A DNA stretch of 64,000 nt from Desmodesmus armatus (taxonomy: Eukaryota; Chlorophyta; Chlorophyceae; Sphaeropleales; Scenedesmaceae). The stretch covers positions 1-64,000 of the forward strand of contig VIIQ02000167.1 of assembly GCA_007449985.2 (NCBI GenBank). Reading direction: 5' to 3'. Both the position numbers and the translations under genes were made by a program. This document shows, piece by piece, positions 40,381 through 53,278 of the stretch (its first letter is position 1; every line of letters begins with the position of its first letter). The notes beneath the pieces are model-generated. The model was given only the letters and a program-made list of their open reading frames with translations, did not search any database and was not told where the DNA came from.

Positions 40381-43365
40381 AGGCGACGATGGTGATGCAT
40401 ACATGCGGAATGCATAGGCACTCCCCATGCTTGATGAGTGGGGCGTTGCAGGCTCCTGGGCTTGGTTTGGCCCACCCCGCCCCTGCAAGGTGGTGAGCAG
40501 TGCACCTGGGTTTGCTCCAGGTACACGTGCTGTGGCAGCCACAGGCGGGCCAAGCCCCTCTCGCCGGCCCGGACTGCCCCCATGTGTTGATCTTGGACGC
40601 ATTTGGGGAGCTGCGGGACGCGCACAGCAGCGCCGGCGCTGCTGCCAAGCCCAGTCCTGCCGGATTTCTTGCCTCGGGTATTGGGCGCGGTGCGCCCACC
40701 AGTCAGCTGTTTGACAGGGGCCAGCAGCTATCCGCAGGGGCCATACCCTCAAAAAGTGCCAGCAGCAGCTGCAGGCGGCAAGCGGAGCCTGCAGCACGGC
40801 CGGCAGGCTCGCCCTGTGACCGCCTGCCAGCTGCCGCCTGTTCGCCTTCACTTGTTTGACGCTTGGCCACTCTGCCGTCGCCTGGCTGCCTCAGCACGGT
40901 CCTGCCAGTTCGGGTGGCACAGTTTCAGCGGCTATGAAGCGGACAGTGCCAGCGCCAGCGCGTTTTTTGACAGCAGGCCCAGCAGGTTCATCAGCACGGT
41001 TGTGTCAGGATGTAGGTGCACGTCAGCAAGCACCCTGCAGAGCTGAGCGCTCAAGCTCAATGCCCAGGTGGTGGCTGCAGTCAGCATGCAGATTGGGTGC
41101 CAGCAGCGCACAGCCAGCGGTGTGGCAGGTGTGAGCCGCTGCCGTGTGGGCAGGTCGTCCTTGTGTCAGGCGTGCTGATGCTCTATGCCTTGGTGTGTTG
41201 CCCTGCACTGCATGTTGGCAGGCTGCACTACGCGCAGTGGTGTTGCTGTCGCTTGTGGCCATGGCTGTGATATTTTCTTTGCCCCACTCAGCTGCTTGTT
41301 GAAGTCGAGAAGTTGCTTGTGCTTGCCTACACAGAGGCATCCAGGTGCTTGGTGTGGCATTCGTGTCTGGTGTCTTGCCGCTGCGGCGGACAGAGTCTGC
41401 TACAAGCTGTTGTTGGCAGCAAACTTATGTTCTGAGAGAAGATGCTGGGCTCCAGCCTTTGGGCAGTCATGCTGGTTGCGACAGCATTGGCATGGTTTGC
41501 ACAATATCTGCTTGTAACACTTTGCTGACTATGAGCACCAACACAACACTGCTTTACAACTGATTGGGCATTCTCTTTGTTTTCACCGGGGCCGTTGCCG
41601 CCTGCATCAAGATAACTAGGTCACTTGAATTTGCCCCAGGACAGGGGCAGTGGCCTAACGGTGAAGTCAGGTGACCCTTCCGGCCCCATTTTCTCACAAT
41701 GCTTGCACAGCAGGTGCCGGTCAAAATTATAATAAATAACTACGTCATACTGGCTGTACTTGAGTCTCATCGCTCGGCTTGTAACGCCCCTGCGGTGGTA
41801 CTGCTTGCCGATCGCTCCATCAATCTGAAGTGACTTTGGCAGACCTATGGCTTGAGCAACGCAGACCCATCGTAAGGCGTTGTAAAAGGTGTAGGTACGC
41901 GTTTGGACATTTGCTGCACACGTGTTTTGCACCACGAGTCGCCCCACAGACAGCAGAAGACACACTGGTCATGCTGCTGCCCACCCTGAGGAGGCCTGGT
42001 GTGTGGGTAGGTTTATGCCGCATGTGGCAGATTTCTGTTCCAAAGCTACAAGAAACATGAGTACGTTGTTTTGCATAGCTCACATGCCTGCTTGGCACAG
42101 TTCTAGAGAGACACCTATACCACCCTGCAGGAGGTGTCTGCTGCTGCTGCTGCAAACCATCCTCTCCTGCAAGAACCATAAAGACTCAAGCACCAACGAC
42201 ATGGCGGAAACCAATCCGTGCCAACAACTCTTTTTGACTTCAACTTCCTGGGGATGGCTGGGCCCTTTCGCTTGAGATAACAGCAGTCAAACATTCTCGA
42301 TGATGTGTGCATACAAGCATAGGAAGCTGGTCTTGTTCAAGCGTAGGAGGTTGAACTTCGTCAAACTATCTAACACATGTTTACGTGTTATGCCGCGCCG
42401 TTTCGCATGCCGAAAGTTTATGTCAGATTCACACCTTAACGGGCTCGAGTTTGCTGCTTGGTTGCGCCCAGACACCCAGGGGCCCTGGGTGACCTGTACT
42501 GGGGTAGTACTTCAACACCCCATCTTGGCTGTAGGCTGCAGATAGCTCTGCAGAGCTCCAGACGAATTCGACTGGACCTGACTTCACCGCTAAAGCAGAC
42601 TGCACAGCCTCCCAGGCCCTGTGGTACGCACTGCCAAGCACAGCGGGCATACAGTTTCAGAACAACATGGGTCATGGTCGTTGCGCTGCGGCAGCAGCTG
42701 CAGAGCCCTCCACACACAAGCATCTCAGAGTCTGTACAGCCAACACAGCATGGAGACGTTGACTTTTGTTCTGTCCCCACAGGTGCAAACTACAGACTGT
42801 GCTTGGGTTGTTAGTATGGACAGGCAAGCTGTCTTGTGCTCCAAAGGTCAACAGAGCGCACTGACCAGCAGCAGCAGGGTGGATACATGTACTGTAGCCC
42901 CTTGCCCACTGAATGCTGTGACTACTTGTCAGGTTGTCAACCAATTCAGCTTCCTCCGATCATACCAACAGCATCACCAGCCCTTCAACAGCTTGGTCAA
43001 AGTGTGCAAAAGTGGCGGGGCTGGAAAGTGCTGATCTATCCCAGTGTCACCTGCTGGTTCTGCCACGCGTCACCGAAGTTGCCCTGAACCTGTTGTGGAC
43101 AACACGCGCTTGGCTCAACGGCATCAACGGCAGACCACTTTGTGCCGTATCCAGTATGTGTTACGTTTCATGTGACTAACCGTCATGTGAAACACAAAAG
43201 CAGCGCATGTCCTCTCGCCTTTATGTTTCTACTTCTTCGTGTGATATCGCAACAACTGCAAATCCACGCAAGCAGCCAAACGCTACTTTGCAAAAGCGAA
43301 TTCCTTATTTTCTCAGAGCAGTCGCTGGGCGCAAGTCGAGCCAATCATATCGCTTACTTTATCTT
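40381..43365. other. Intergenic, UPF1 to RING gene
   Basis: UPF1 3' flank; the first TGTAA seen is at 41513, more than 1.1 kb after the stop. No gene recognised. Minus-strand 41965-41621 has a non-repetitive frame with YSQYDVVIYYNFDRHLLCKH and balanced composition, in a stretch less GC-rich than its surroundings (about 41590-42480). It could be an unrecognised exon or transposon relic. Confidence 0.35.
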
Positions 43366-45199
43366 ATGAACAGCGCTGGTGAAGCGTATGGGGTGTCCTG
43401 TGGCTCTCCAGGGTTGGTGCCAGTGGGTGATGGGGAGCTCGAGAAGCAGGGCAAGCACCAACAGAGGCTGGACGCCAGCGCTTACACGTGCTCCATCTGC
43501 TTTGAGCTTCTCCTGGACCCGGTTGTAGGTGCGTAGGCTTCAGCACTAGGCGCAACCCCAGCCATGCTGAACACGAAAGCACGCAACTAGCACGATGCCG
43601 CTGCCCGTTGCTTCCATGTTTGGGTTTTGGCGCAGGTCTTTCTTTGGTTGCTTGTGAACGTATTGCGTGGGCCAACCTGTGGCTCTTGGCTTGACAAAAA
43701 TGCTGTGCTGATTGCTTGGTGTTCTGTTTGTGTACATGCAGGCAGCTGCGGCCATGACTTCTGCATGCACTGCATCTCAGCTTGGAAGGATGAGAGGCAG
43801 CGGTATGGCAGAAGCATTCAGTGCCCCGTGTGTCGAGCAGAGCTGCTGGCCAGCCCCAGCCAGTCCTTTGGTGAGTGCTGCGCTGCTCCAGTACAGCCGC
43901 TTTGCTGTGAATTATGTGCTTTACAGTTCACTTCTCCGCCTTGTCTGTGACATCAATGACTGGCCTCTCCCAGTGGTCGTGTGATCACAGGCTGTTCATG
44001 CAGGGTTGCAGTGCCTGCATGACTGTTTCCTTCACCCCCAGCAGCTGTGCTTCTGTAGCCCACCCATTGAAGTTGCAAAGTAGCTGTAGTTGTGAAATGT
44101 GCTCGGCTCACCTGGGATGCATAGTTCCTGCACAATACAAAGCCCTGCTAATGCCCCTCCCCCTTGCTGTCCTGTCCCCTGCTCAGGTGTCTGCATCAGG
44201 CTGCGCGAGACTGTCGAGAAGCTGTTCCCAGAGCAGATGGTAGCTCGCAGGCGTGACGCAGAGGCTGCACGCGCAGCAGCAGCAGCACGGGCTGCAGCCC
44301 TGCACGCCAGCAGCCAGGGTGGCACTGTGGAGGCGGAGCTGCAAGCGTCCTTCAGCACCTATGCAGACGCCTACAGGCAGCTGTCACAGAACCTGTTGGC
44401 TCTAGCAGCGCGGCACAGCGAGAGTGTGGTGGGGCCCCAGGTAGAGCCGCAGCACCAGGCCCTCCTGCAGCTGCAGCAGATGTACAGCGCGTCCATACGC
44501 GCCAACCTGCAGGTCCTGCTGCGCCAGCCTGCCAACCCCACCAGCAGCACCACTACCACCACCAGCAGCAGCAGCACTGCCACCGTGCAGCACCATGCCC
44601 TGGCTGGGCAGCAGCAATCGCAGCCACAGCAGCAGCACGTACAGGATGTGAGCATGGACGTGAGCACAGCTGCTGCTGCAGCAGGTGCCGACCCTGGTGA
44701 CGATGGAGCAGCGGCCATGCAGGTGGACGGGTCAGCACCAGCAGCTTCTGAGGGAGGTCAAGTCAGTGCTGTTGATGATGTGGTGTTGCCAGAGCAGCAC
44801 CCGCACATGCAAGCTGCAGCCACAGCAGCAGCACAGCCCAGCCTTGCTGACCAGCTGCCTAGCATGGCAGCACTGATGCAGCTTATGGCCAGCATGCAGC
44901 AGCAGCACCAGCCCCAGCCGCCACAGCAGCTGGAGCCGCAGCACCAGCCCCAGCCGCAACAGCAGCCGGCTGTGAGTCAAGAGGCTCTCGCGTACTGGTA
45001 CGCGAGTGCCTTTGGCCAGCAGATGCTGCAGCAGCAGCAACAACAGCAGCAGCAGCAACAACAGCAACAGATGATGCTGCAACAGCAGCACCCGGCTGCA
45101 GCAGCGGCAGCTGCTGCCGCAGCGGCGGCCGCGGCGGCAGCTGCTGCGGCAGCAGGCGGCATGGGCCCAGGCCCGTCGGCATGCCCCGCGCTGTGTTGA
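43366..45199 (+). CDS. C3HC4 RING-finger protein with Q/A-rich C-terminus
   Basis: Exons 43366-43528, 43742-43870 and 44187-45199 join in phase to 434 residues. The RING spans about residues 42-90: YTCSICFELLLDPVV, then GSCGHDFCMHCISAW and QCPVCRAELL, a complete C3HC4 zinc set. It is followed by GVCIRLRETVEKLFPEQMVARR, a short helix seen after RING domains of several plant E3 ligases. Residues beyond 150 are dominated by Gln, Ala and Ser runs, with a helical patch (FSTYADAYRQLSQNLLALAAR). It is probably an E3 ubiquitin ligase; partner unknown. The frame ends in TGA at 45197-45199 after a polyalanine run. A second open frame begins at 45181 and looks like the continuation of the same protein. 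Confidence 0.75.
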
Positions 45200-45882
45200 A
45201 TAGCTGGATGGTGCCCTCAGCCCTGACCAGCGAGGCTGACCTCATGCGGCTGTATGCCAGCCTGCAGAGCAGGATCCACACCTGCGAGCGGCTGCTGTGC
45301 ATGTCGGGCCATGCAGACATGGTGATGGCTCGCCAGGCAGCTGAGGCACAGCAGGCAGCAGCAGCAGCCTTCACGGCTACACTCACAGGGCAAGGCGCTA
45401 TGGGGCCCTACATGGCTTACATTCAGCAGCAGCAGCAGGCTGCACAGCAACAGGCCGCCCAGCAGCAGCAGCAGCAGGCTGCACAACAGCAGCAGCAGCA
45501 GTCCATGCAGGGGGTGCTGTTACAGAGGATGCAGCAGTCACAGGCTGCGGCAACTGCTGCCGCAGCCACTGCAGCAGCAGCGGCGGCGCACCAGCAATGG
45601 TGGCAGCAGCGGCAGGCGCAGCAGGCCGGGCTGCTCGGTGGTCACATGCATCACTCAATGGAGCAGGCAGGCACACCCACAGCAGCTGTGGCTGCAGCAG
45701 CAGCAGCTGCCAACCAGGGTGGGTTCTATGGGCACTCGCTGATGATGGGACCACCACCACCCATCCCAGGCAGTGCTGCTGCGGCAGCCGCTGCAGCGGC
45801 GGAAGCAGCAGCGGCACACACACCCACTGGCTCTCTGCCCTCCACCCCCTTCTCTGGTGCCCTCCACCCAATGCAGCAGTGA
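45181..45882 (+). CDS. Open frame continuing the RING protein in another frame
   Basis: 233 codons starting MPRAVLNSWMVPSALTSEAD, with a non-repetitive helical section (LMRLYASLQSRIHTCERLL, MSGHADMVMARQAAE). Gln and Ala runs like those of the RING ORF follow, and it ends HPMQQ-stop. It overlaps the end of the RING ORF by 19 nt, shifted by -1. I infer one original protein of about 660 residues, interrupted by an indel in the GC-rich alanine tract, a sequence error, or an intron I cannot see. An independent small gene is less likely, because no gap exists for a promoter. Confidence 0.55.
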   Translation: MPRAVLNSWMVPSALTSEADLMRLYASLQSRIHTCERLLCMSGHADMVMARQAAEAQQAAAAAFTATLTGQGAMGPYMAYIQQQQQAAQQQAAQQQQQQAAQQQQQQSMQGVLLQRMQQSQAAATAAAATAAAAAAHQQWWQQRQAQQAGLLGGHMHHSMEQAGTPTAAVAAAAAAANQGGFYGHSLMMGPPPPIPGSAAAAAAAAAEAAAAHTPTGSLPSTPFSGALHPMQQ

Positions 45883-46150
45883 GCATGGGGGTGAGCGGCC
45901 CCCTCCATTGCTGCCAGTTTTGTATGTGGTGCCGTTGCCACCCAATGCAGCAGTGAGCATGGGGGTGATTGGCCCCTTTCATTGCTGCCAGTTTTTTGTG
46001 TGGTGCCTTTGCCACCCAATGCAGCAGTGAGCATGGGGGTGGGGTTTCCCTTCCATTGCTGCCATTACCCTGTGTGGTGCTCTCGCCACCCTGCGCAGCA
46101 GTGGGCTTGGGGTAGGGAGTGCCCTGCCATTGCTGCTGGCGGTGTGCTGC
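45866..46150 (+). repeat. 74-bp tandem repeat spanning the stop codon of the RING-gene frame
   Basis: ATGCAGCAGTGAGCATGGGG occurs at 45871, 45945 and 46019 (spacing 74), with a diverged fourth copy near 46091. Each unit also carries CCATTGCTGCCA and TGTGGTGC. The first unit holds the last codons and stop. Confidence 0.9.
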
Positions 46151-48137
46151 ACAGGGCATGCAGCAGCTGCCTCCTTATAGAACCCAGTGGTTTTCAGTTC
46201 CAGAAGTGTGATCCACCCTCGCTCACCTTGTCTCAGGCTGGTCGGGAAGGCGTTTAGGTACTGCCATGCATGTATGCTTCCGTGTCAACCAGGATAAGAA
46301 GGGCAGCCATTTGCGCCTGACTCAGAGTTGTGGCGGCCTAGAGCTGTGATTCGCGGGCCGTGCGCGCGCGAGCGTCGCCGTGGGGCCTGTGCAGCTATAC
46401 TACAGAGTACATTACGCCTGGCCGCCAGCCAGACTGCTGTGTATGGGTGTGGGTGTTGGCATGCTGTTTTTGTTTGGAAGAGCTTGTGTGACTTAGCACA
46501 GGGGCTGGACCGTGGTCCACTTCCTTGGTGGAGTGCACTTGAGCAACAGCAGCAGTAGTGGTAGTCTTTCCAGGGACTCTGATGGCAGGATTGCCCGTGC
46601 CGCATTACACTATCTACAGCACTGCGTCCTGGCAGGGTGTGTGTCTATAAACGCGCACAGTGTGCCTGGGCATCTGGGTATGTTTGAGACGGCCAGGCCG
46701 CTCACTGCGCACGATTAGGGCGATGCTTGTCTTCCTGCACTGCGGGCTTGTGATTGGTGGTTTCCATTGCCGTGGATCCATTTGATTGCCTATGCTGGCA
46801 GTGTACACACGCTGGGCCTTGCGCGTTTTCCCGCCCTTTTTGTTTCTTTTCGAATCGCTCTGGGCATAAGAGGTATATGTCAAGCTCCTTAGAGCTTGTG
46901 GCTCCAGATGCACAGCTTGTCTCTCTGTGTGTCGGTGCAGCATTGTTTGCAGCATTGCTCCTGCAGTAAAAGCATTCCAGCAAAATTGGCGGCCCCTCTG
47001 CACAGCACAACACAGCATGCACATCAAAGTCCTGTGGTGTTGTTGATGCACACTGCGGATGCACCGCCATACATGCGGGTGGGAGAGTCCGCAGTGTTGC
47101 TCTTTGTGGCCAGGGGCCGGGCAGGGCAATGCGCCTTCGTAGTGACGCCTGCAAACCTTTGAGGGGGTGGTGTGCTGTGCCGTGCTGTGGGTGTGTCCAT
47201 CCTGCCCTCATGCCATGCCGTGCTCAGCACACGTCAGCCATGGTTGTCGTTGAGTTCAGCATTGTGTTCGCCTGGTGAATGCCGGCAGCGCTGTTGCTTG
47301 CATGTGTATGGAAGTGTCCTGACTTGGGTTATTAGGCACATGGTGGCCTGTGCTGTGCTTGGGGGGCGATGGTTTTGCTGTGCCGGCGTCTGTCGGTATC
47401 ATCATCTCTTGCACTGTGCATTGTTGAGCTTCAGCAGCTGCCCCAGCGGCCCCGCGGTCGCATTCTCGCCTTGCACAGTTGTATCCCGCGCACATGGGGG
47501 ATGTGGGGGTGGGGTATCTGTGTACATTTCTGCGGCTTGCAGCTGCAGCTTGCCTTTTGCAGTATGTGTGCCATATACTACTTTGGTTTGTCGGCGCGCT
47601 GTGACGGGCTTTCAAGGTCCCAGGTGGTGCTTGCATGCTTTTGTTGCAGAACCTGTTCTGGCAATGGAATAGTTGTGTGGATCCAATTGCACCCTTGCAG
47701 GCATATGTCCTAGCTTATGCAGAGCAACGGGGTCCAACCCAACTTTGAACCCAATCCTGCTGGTGCCACAGTTGGCACGCTTTGCAGCATGTAACACCAT
47801 TGCTCTCATGATTGCTGTTCACACCCGGAAATGGCAAGCTAGTCACATGCGTCATGCTTGGAGGGAACAGTGTACAGTAAGACAAATCTTGCTTGTTTGA
47901 AATGACGGTACATGACGTGGCCACGAGCTTGCGAACTGTGAGCGAGGAAACAAGACATTTGATTTGTCAATTGAATCAAGTGAGTGGAAATTTCAAGCTG
48001 TTACCGGAGCTGTGAGCGTCCCTGTCACCTCGCCTGATCCAGTCAGCAAACATCACACCTACACCAGTACCAGTCCTGATTAAGCGGTGTGCTGATCAAC
48101 CTTCGGCCCAGATAACCTTGCTGAGTTTTCAAAAAGC
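46151..48137. other. Intergenic, RING gene to HGD
   Basis: No coding similarity, repeat array or RNA gene recognised. It should contain the RING gene 3' UTR and the HGD promoter. Confidence 0.35.
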
Positions 48138-51100
48138 ATGGAAGGCAGAACCCGGAAGCTGGAGTACCAGTCTGGCTTTGGTGGGTGCAGGGCAGGGGGT
48201 GGAAGTGCATGCAAAAGGAGCAGCTGACGTGTGCCAGTCCTTGCACCATTTACTAAGCTCTGTTACGATACCAACAACGTTGGTGTATGGGATCGAGGTG
48301 ATGCAGATGCCCTGGGCTGCTGCTTGTGGTGCCTGCAGGCAACCACTTCTGCTCAGAAGCCCTGCCGGGGGCACTTCCTCAGGGACAGAACAACCCCAGG
48401 GTGAGCAGGCAATCACCATTTGACATTTGTACTGGCCCCACAGCAAGTACAGCAGGCCTTGAATCTGCAACAACAAGCTGTGCATGTCGATGCATGCTAG
48501 CACCCATGCACCCCTCTGTTGGTTCGCAGGTGTGTCCGTATGGCCTTTACACAGAGCAGCTGTCTGGGACCGCCTTCACTGTCCCACGCAAGTGAGTGAT
48601 AGCGGGGAGGAGGGTAGCAGGCAGCCCATTTACACTATGGCTATCACAGGCTGTTCGGCCAGTGCAGACTTGCCCCCCCCCCCCTGTCCCCACGCTACTA
48701 CCCACCCACCCACCCACCCACCCACCCCTACATGCTATGTGGCAAAAGGGGTACAAGACAGGGGGGGGGGGCACAAGTGTGATGACAACTGAGTAGCAGT
48801 CAGCGTGGCTACAACTGGCATAGGTTGTAGCTGAGGTGCCTGCGTAGTGTGCAAACACTAACGCAGTGTGAAATGCAGCCCCTCACACACTGCAGGTCAA
48901 TGATGTTCAGCGTCTCCACTTGCCACCGACGCACTGCTCGGTACTGAGGGATTACGTCACTGTTGCTTGCCTATCACGTAGGACAGTCTTAGTGAGCTTG
49001 CATGTACCAAGTCTGTCGACACACATGCACCGACTCTGCCGTTGTGTGTTGTGCTTGTGCCACTACTGCCACAGGGAGCAGCAGCGGTCGTGGCTGTACC
49101 GCATCCGCCCCTCAGTCACGCATGAGCCGTTCCATGCGCTCAACTTCCCAGCAGAGCAGGTGGGGGCAAGTGCTTGCGCACACACACCAGAGCCGTGTGG
49201 TGTATGTGTCTTTGCCACCAATGCGGCGTGTGTGTGCAAGACACTGAGCGTTCAATCAAGCTGATACAATCTTACTGACAGTTGAGGAATCTTCTTCTTG
49301 TAATGGTGCGCTCGTGGTAGGGCTTGCACATGTGACATCGAATATGTGCACTGGGTAGCCATGATGTGTGCTGTGTGTGCTGTGTGTGCTGTGCAGCTTA
49401 CGGCAGACTTCAGCCAAGGCGTGGTCACACCCAACCAGCTACGGTGAGTCAGCAGCAGGTGGCGGCACTCTGCTGCTGCAACACGCGTGCATCAGAAGTG
49501 TTACACGCGGTGAACAAGCAGCTACGCTGCAAACGACACGCTGGAATGAACGGTCGCAGCAGATGGACAAGGGACGACAAACTAGCGAACCCCACTTTGA
49601 AAGGCTCGACACCACGCATGCACCACTCTGCTGCTGCCTGCTGCGGCTGTTTGTCACTAGCAGAAGCCCAAGGGCTACTCTCGCTGTGCCTGTGAGCGGG
49701 CAGTACACGCGTATGGCATGGTTGGCAGTGTGGTGCAGGCGGGTAGGGTGCCAACATGCCATGCTTACCGCCCTTGGTTGACCTTGCGACTTTTAACACC
49801 CCCTGCCCCTCGCTGCCCTACAAGTAGACTGGCATGCGTCAGGAAGGCACCAAGGCTGCAGCCAGCTCGATGATTTTTTTGCTTGATTCACCTGAGGGGT
49901 AGGGGGCCACACGCAATGCTCACCGCACTTGCGTGTTTGTGTGTGCTGGGGGGGGGGGGGCTGTGTGTCTTGCTTCTTGCTTGCTTTCTCAATCTGTTCT
50001 CCTGCTGTCGTTCGTTGCTGCAGGTGGCGTCCGCTGCCAATCCCAGCAGAGCCTGTTGACTTTGTGAGGGGCCTGTTCAGCATGTGCGGCGCTGGAAGGT
50101 AGGGGTGGCGTGCCGGTGCGACAGTGCGACAGCACTCTTTCAAGTTGGGGCCACAGTGCAGCGCTGCACACAGCACAGCAGGCAGCGCAGCAGATCGCAG
50201 CACATGCCAAAGCACACGGCGCAGGGCCTTTGCTGCAGAGCTGTGCTGTGCTGTGACATGCAGGAGGCTTGCTGGCTAGTTGCTGGCTGATCTCTGGCTG
50301 GGTTGCGTGTTTGCTTGCTTTCTTGCTTGTGTTTGCTGCTGCAGTGCTGAGCAGAAGACAGGCTATGCCATCCACATGTACACTGCCACCACTTCCATGG
50401 AGGACAGCTGCCTAGCCAATGCTGACGGGGAAATGCTCATAGTGCCACAGCAAGGTGGGCACTACCGCTGCTGCTGCAGCAGCAGCAGCAGCAGCACCAG
50501 CAGTAGGGAAATACAGCATAAACCAATGGTTTGGCGCTTACAGCATTCAACTTGGAGCCTTCAAGCCTCCAAGCCTTCAACCCCCCTTGATATGCATGCT
50601 GCGCTGCCAAGCGTGCAGCAGAGTGTCCACACAAACATTCCACCCCCCCCTCTCTCCAGCGCCTCTGCAGCAATGGAACAAGACCGCTCTCTACACACAC
50701 CAACACCCTGTCCCCTGCCCAATTTGCCCCCCTGCCTCCACCCCCCCCCCAGGTGGTTTGTTGCTGACCACCGAGTTTGGGTTGCTTGAGGTTGCCCCTG
50801 GCGAGGTGGTGGTGGTGCCACGCGGCGTACGCTTCAACGTGACACTCATGGACGGACCTGCACGTGGCTACGTGCTGGAGGTGTTCCAGGGACACTTTGT
50901 GCTGCCTGACCTGGGACCCATAGGTAGGCGGTTTGTGTTGCCTGGCTGGGACTCATAGTTAGACCCCCTCGGCCCCCACCCCACCTACATGAAGGGGGGG
51001 TGGGGTGAGGGAGGGGGTAGCAAGTTTTGGGGTGTGTGGAAGTGAAAGGGGTTGCGGGGGCCTGCGTGCTGGAGGTGTTCCAGGGGCACTTTGTGCTGCC

Positions 51101-51485
51101 TGACTTGGGACCCATAGGTAGGCGGCTACTTACTGGGGGTTGACCCCGCTGCCCCTCAACCCCCACCCCAACCCCATGGGGGGGGGGGTGAGGGAGGGGG
51201 GTCAAGGTTTGGGTGTGCGGGGTGCTTGAGGCAATGTGTTGGAGGTGTTCCAGGGGCGCTTTGTGCTGCCAGACTTGGGAGCCATAGGTGAGGGGTTACT
51301 GGCACTGTGACACACAGTTGTGACAGTGGGGGTAATCATGGGGGCTCTCAGGATGTCAGGGTCGTGTAAGGGGTTTAGGGGTTTGGGTACAGAAGGAGGT
51401 TGGTGCTGCGGCGTGTGCAGACATGTGTCCAAACCAGCAGGGCTGCAGTTCGTCTTTTCGGCTCTGCTGCATTACTGCTGGTGCC

Positions 51486-51541
<56 letters not shown>

Positions 51542-51688
51542 CCAGGTGCCAACGGGCTTGCCAACCCGCGTGACTTCCTGTACCCCGTTGCTGCGTTTGA
51601 GGAGCGTGAGGGGAACTTCACTGTGATGCACAAGTTCCAGGGCCAGCTGTTTGCAGCCACACAGGTGAGGCCAAGACCTCACACGCTG

Positions 51689-51742
<54 letters not shown>

Positions 51743-53245
51743 GTTTGGATTGTTGTTTGCCTCCCATGTGTTACTGTTCTTGGCGGCTGGTCGTCTGCGC
51801 GTCTCTTGCTTCACTTGCAATGCACCTCCAGAATGTCAAAATAGCATTGTTTTTGTGTCAGCGGCTCTCACAGAGCCTCTTGGTGTGCCGTCGCCCTACT
51901 CGCTTCCTCACACCCCCCCCCCATCACCATCACGGTGACCGCCACCGCCATTACTGTTTGCAGAGCTTCTCCCCGTTCAACGTTGTTGCGTGGCACGGCA
52001 ACTACGCCCCCTACAAGTACGACCTGTCAAAGTTCTGCCCCATGAATGCCGTCAGCTTTGACCACCCTGACCCCTCGATATTCACAGTGCTCACAGTGCC
52101 ATCAACAACACCAGGTGGGGGGGGGTGCCTGGGGTTTATGGGGTTGAGTGTGAGTGGGTGGGTTTGGGGGGGTGGGTTTGGGTGGGGGGGGGGGGGGGAG
52201 GCGGGGCACCGCCCTGACCCCTCAATTTTCACAGTGCTCTCAGTGCCATCAGCAACGCCAGGTGAGCTGTGAGGCTCTCAGGTTGAGTCAATGCGAGTCT
52301 AATGCATTTGTTTTGGAGTGTCCAAGGGGGGCGCACCCCCACCTGCTGGCCACACACAACTCAGTCAGGTTGCCTGTCTGATGCATTTAACGGCTCAAAC
52401 CTGGCAGGCAATGCCATTGATGTGTGGCGAATGTGTCTGCGTGTGACATGTGGGTTCCTCCTATTATTGACGGTTGGTCAACACACTCTTGAGGGACTGT
52501 GTGTGGTTGCCAGTGGGTGTGGGTGTGTGGGGAGCTTACATTGAGTGTCTGGGTGTGTGGGGAGCTTACATTGAGTGTCTACCTTGTGTGATCACATATA
52601 CACATCAAGTGCATTGAGAGATATGCCCAGCTGTTTTGTGTCAGCACGTGACTTGCCTGTGTCGGTAAGCTGGTGGGGTTCCGTCCGCCGTGCCCAGGGG
52701 GGGAGGGGGGGGGGGAGGGGTTCAATACAACCTTGGTTCAAACCCCGTTGCATGGTGTGTGGTGCTGCAGGTGTGGCAGTGGCTGACTTTGTTATCTTCC
52801 CTCCCCGGTGGACAGTGGCGGAACACACATTCAAGCCACCCTACTACCACAGGTGGGGACACATTGGTGTTGTACAGTACCTACGGCACATGTTGTTTGT
52901 ATGTCAAAAACTTTTGGGCCTGCAGGGCAGCAGTTGCATCATGATGCTTTCGTCATGCAGGACCATATAGTACAGTACAGTACGGCATGGTACAGTGCAG
53001 TACAGTGCAGCACGGCACGTTACAGCGCAGTACGGCACGGTACAGTACAGCGCAGCACGTTACAGCACAGTACGGCACGGTACAGCGCAGTGCAACGCAG
53101 TGCAGCGCAGGACAGTGCAGTGCGGCGCGGTACAGTGCATTACAGTGCGATGCATTGCCGCGCGACAGCTACAGGCAGTGTCATATCCTGGGCACCCAGG
53201 CGGCCTCTGATGATCTGTGTAGGCCTCGTTCGATGGTGTGTCCTG

Positions 53246-53278
<33 letters not shown>

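Noticed and set aside
45720..46159. Minus-strand frame with repeated HCCIGW units
   Set aside because: It is a translation of the 74-bp tandem repeat, not a repeat protein; no start context or splice structure supports it.
52970..53160. CRISPR-like array
   Set aside because: Units are 5-18 bp without unique spacers, in a eukaryotic intron. It is a simple satellite.
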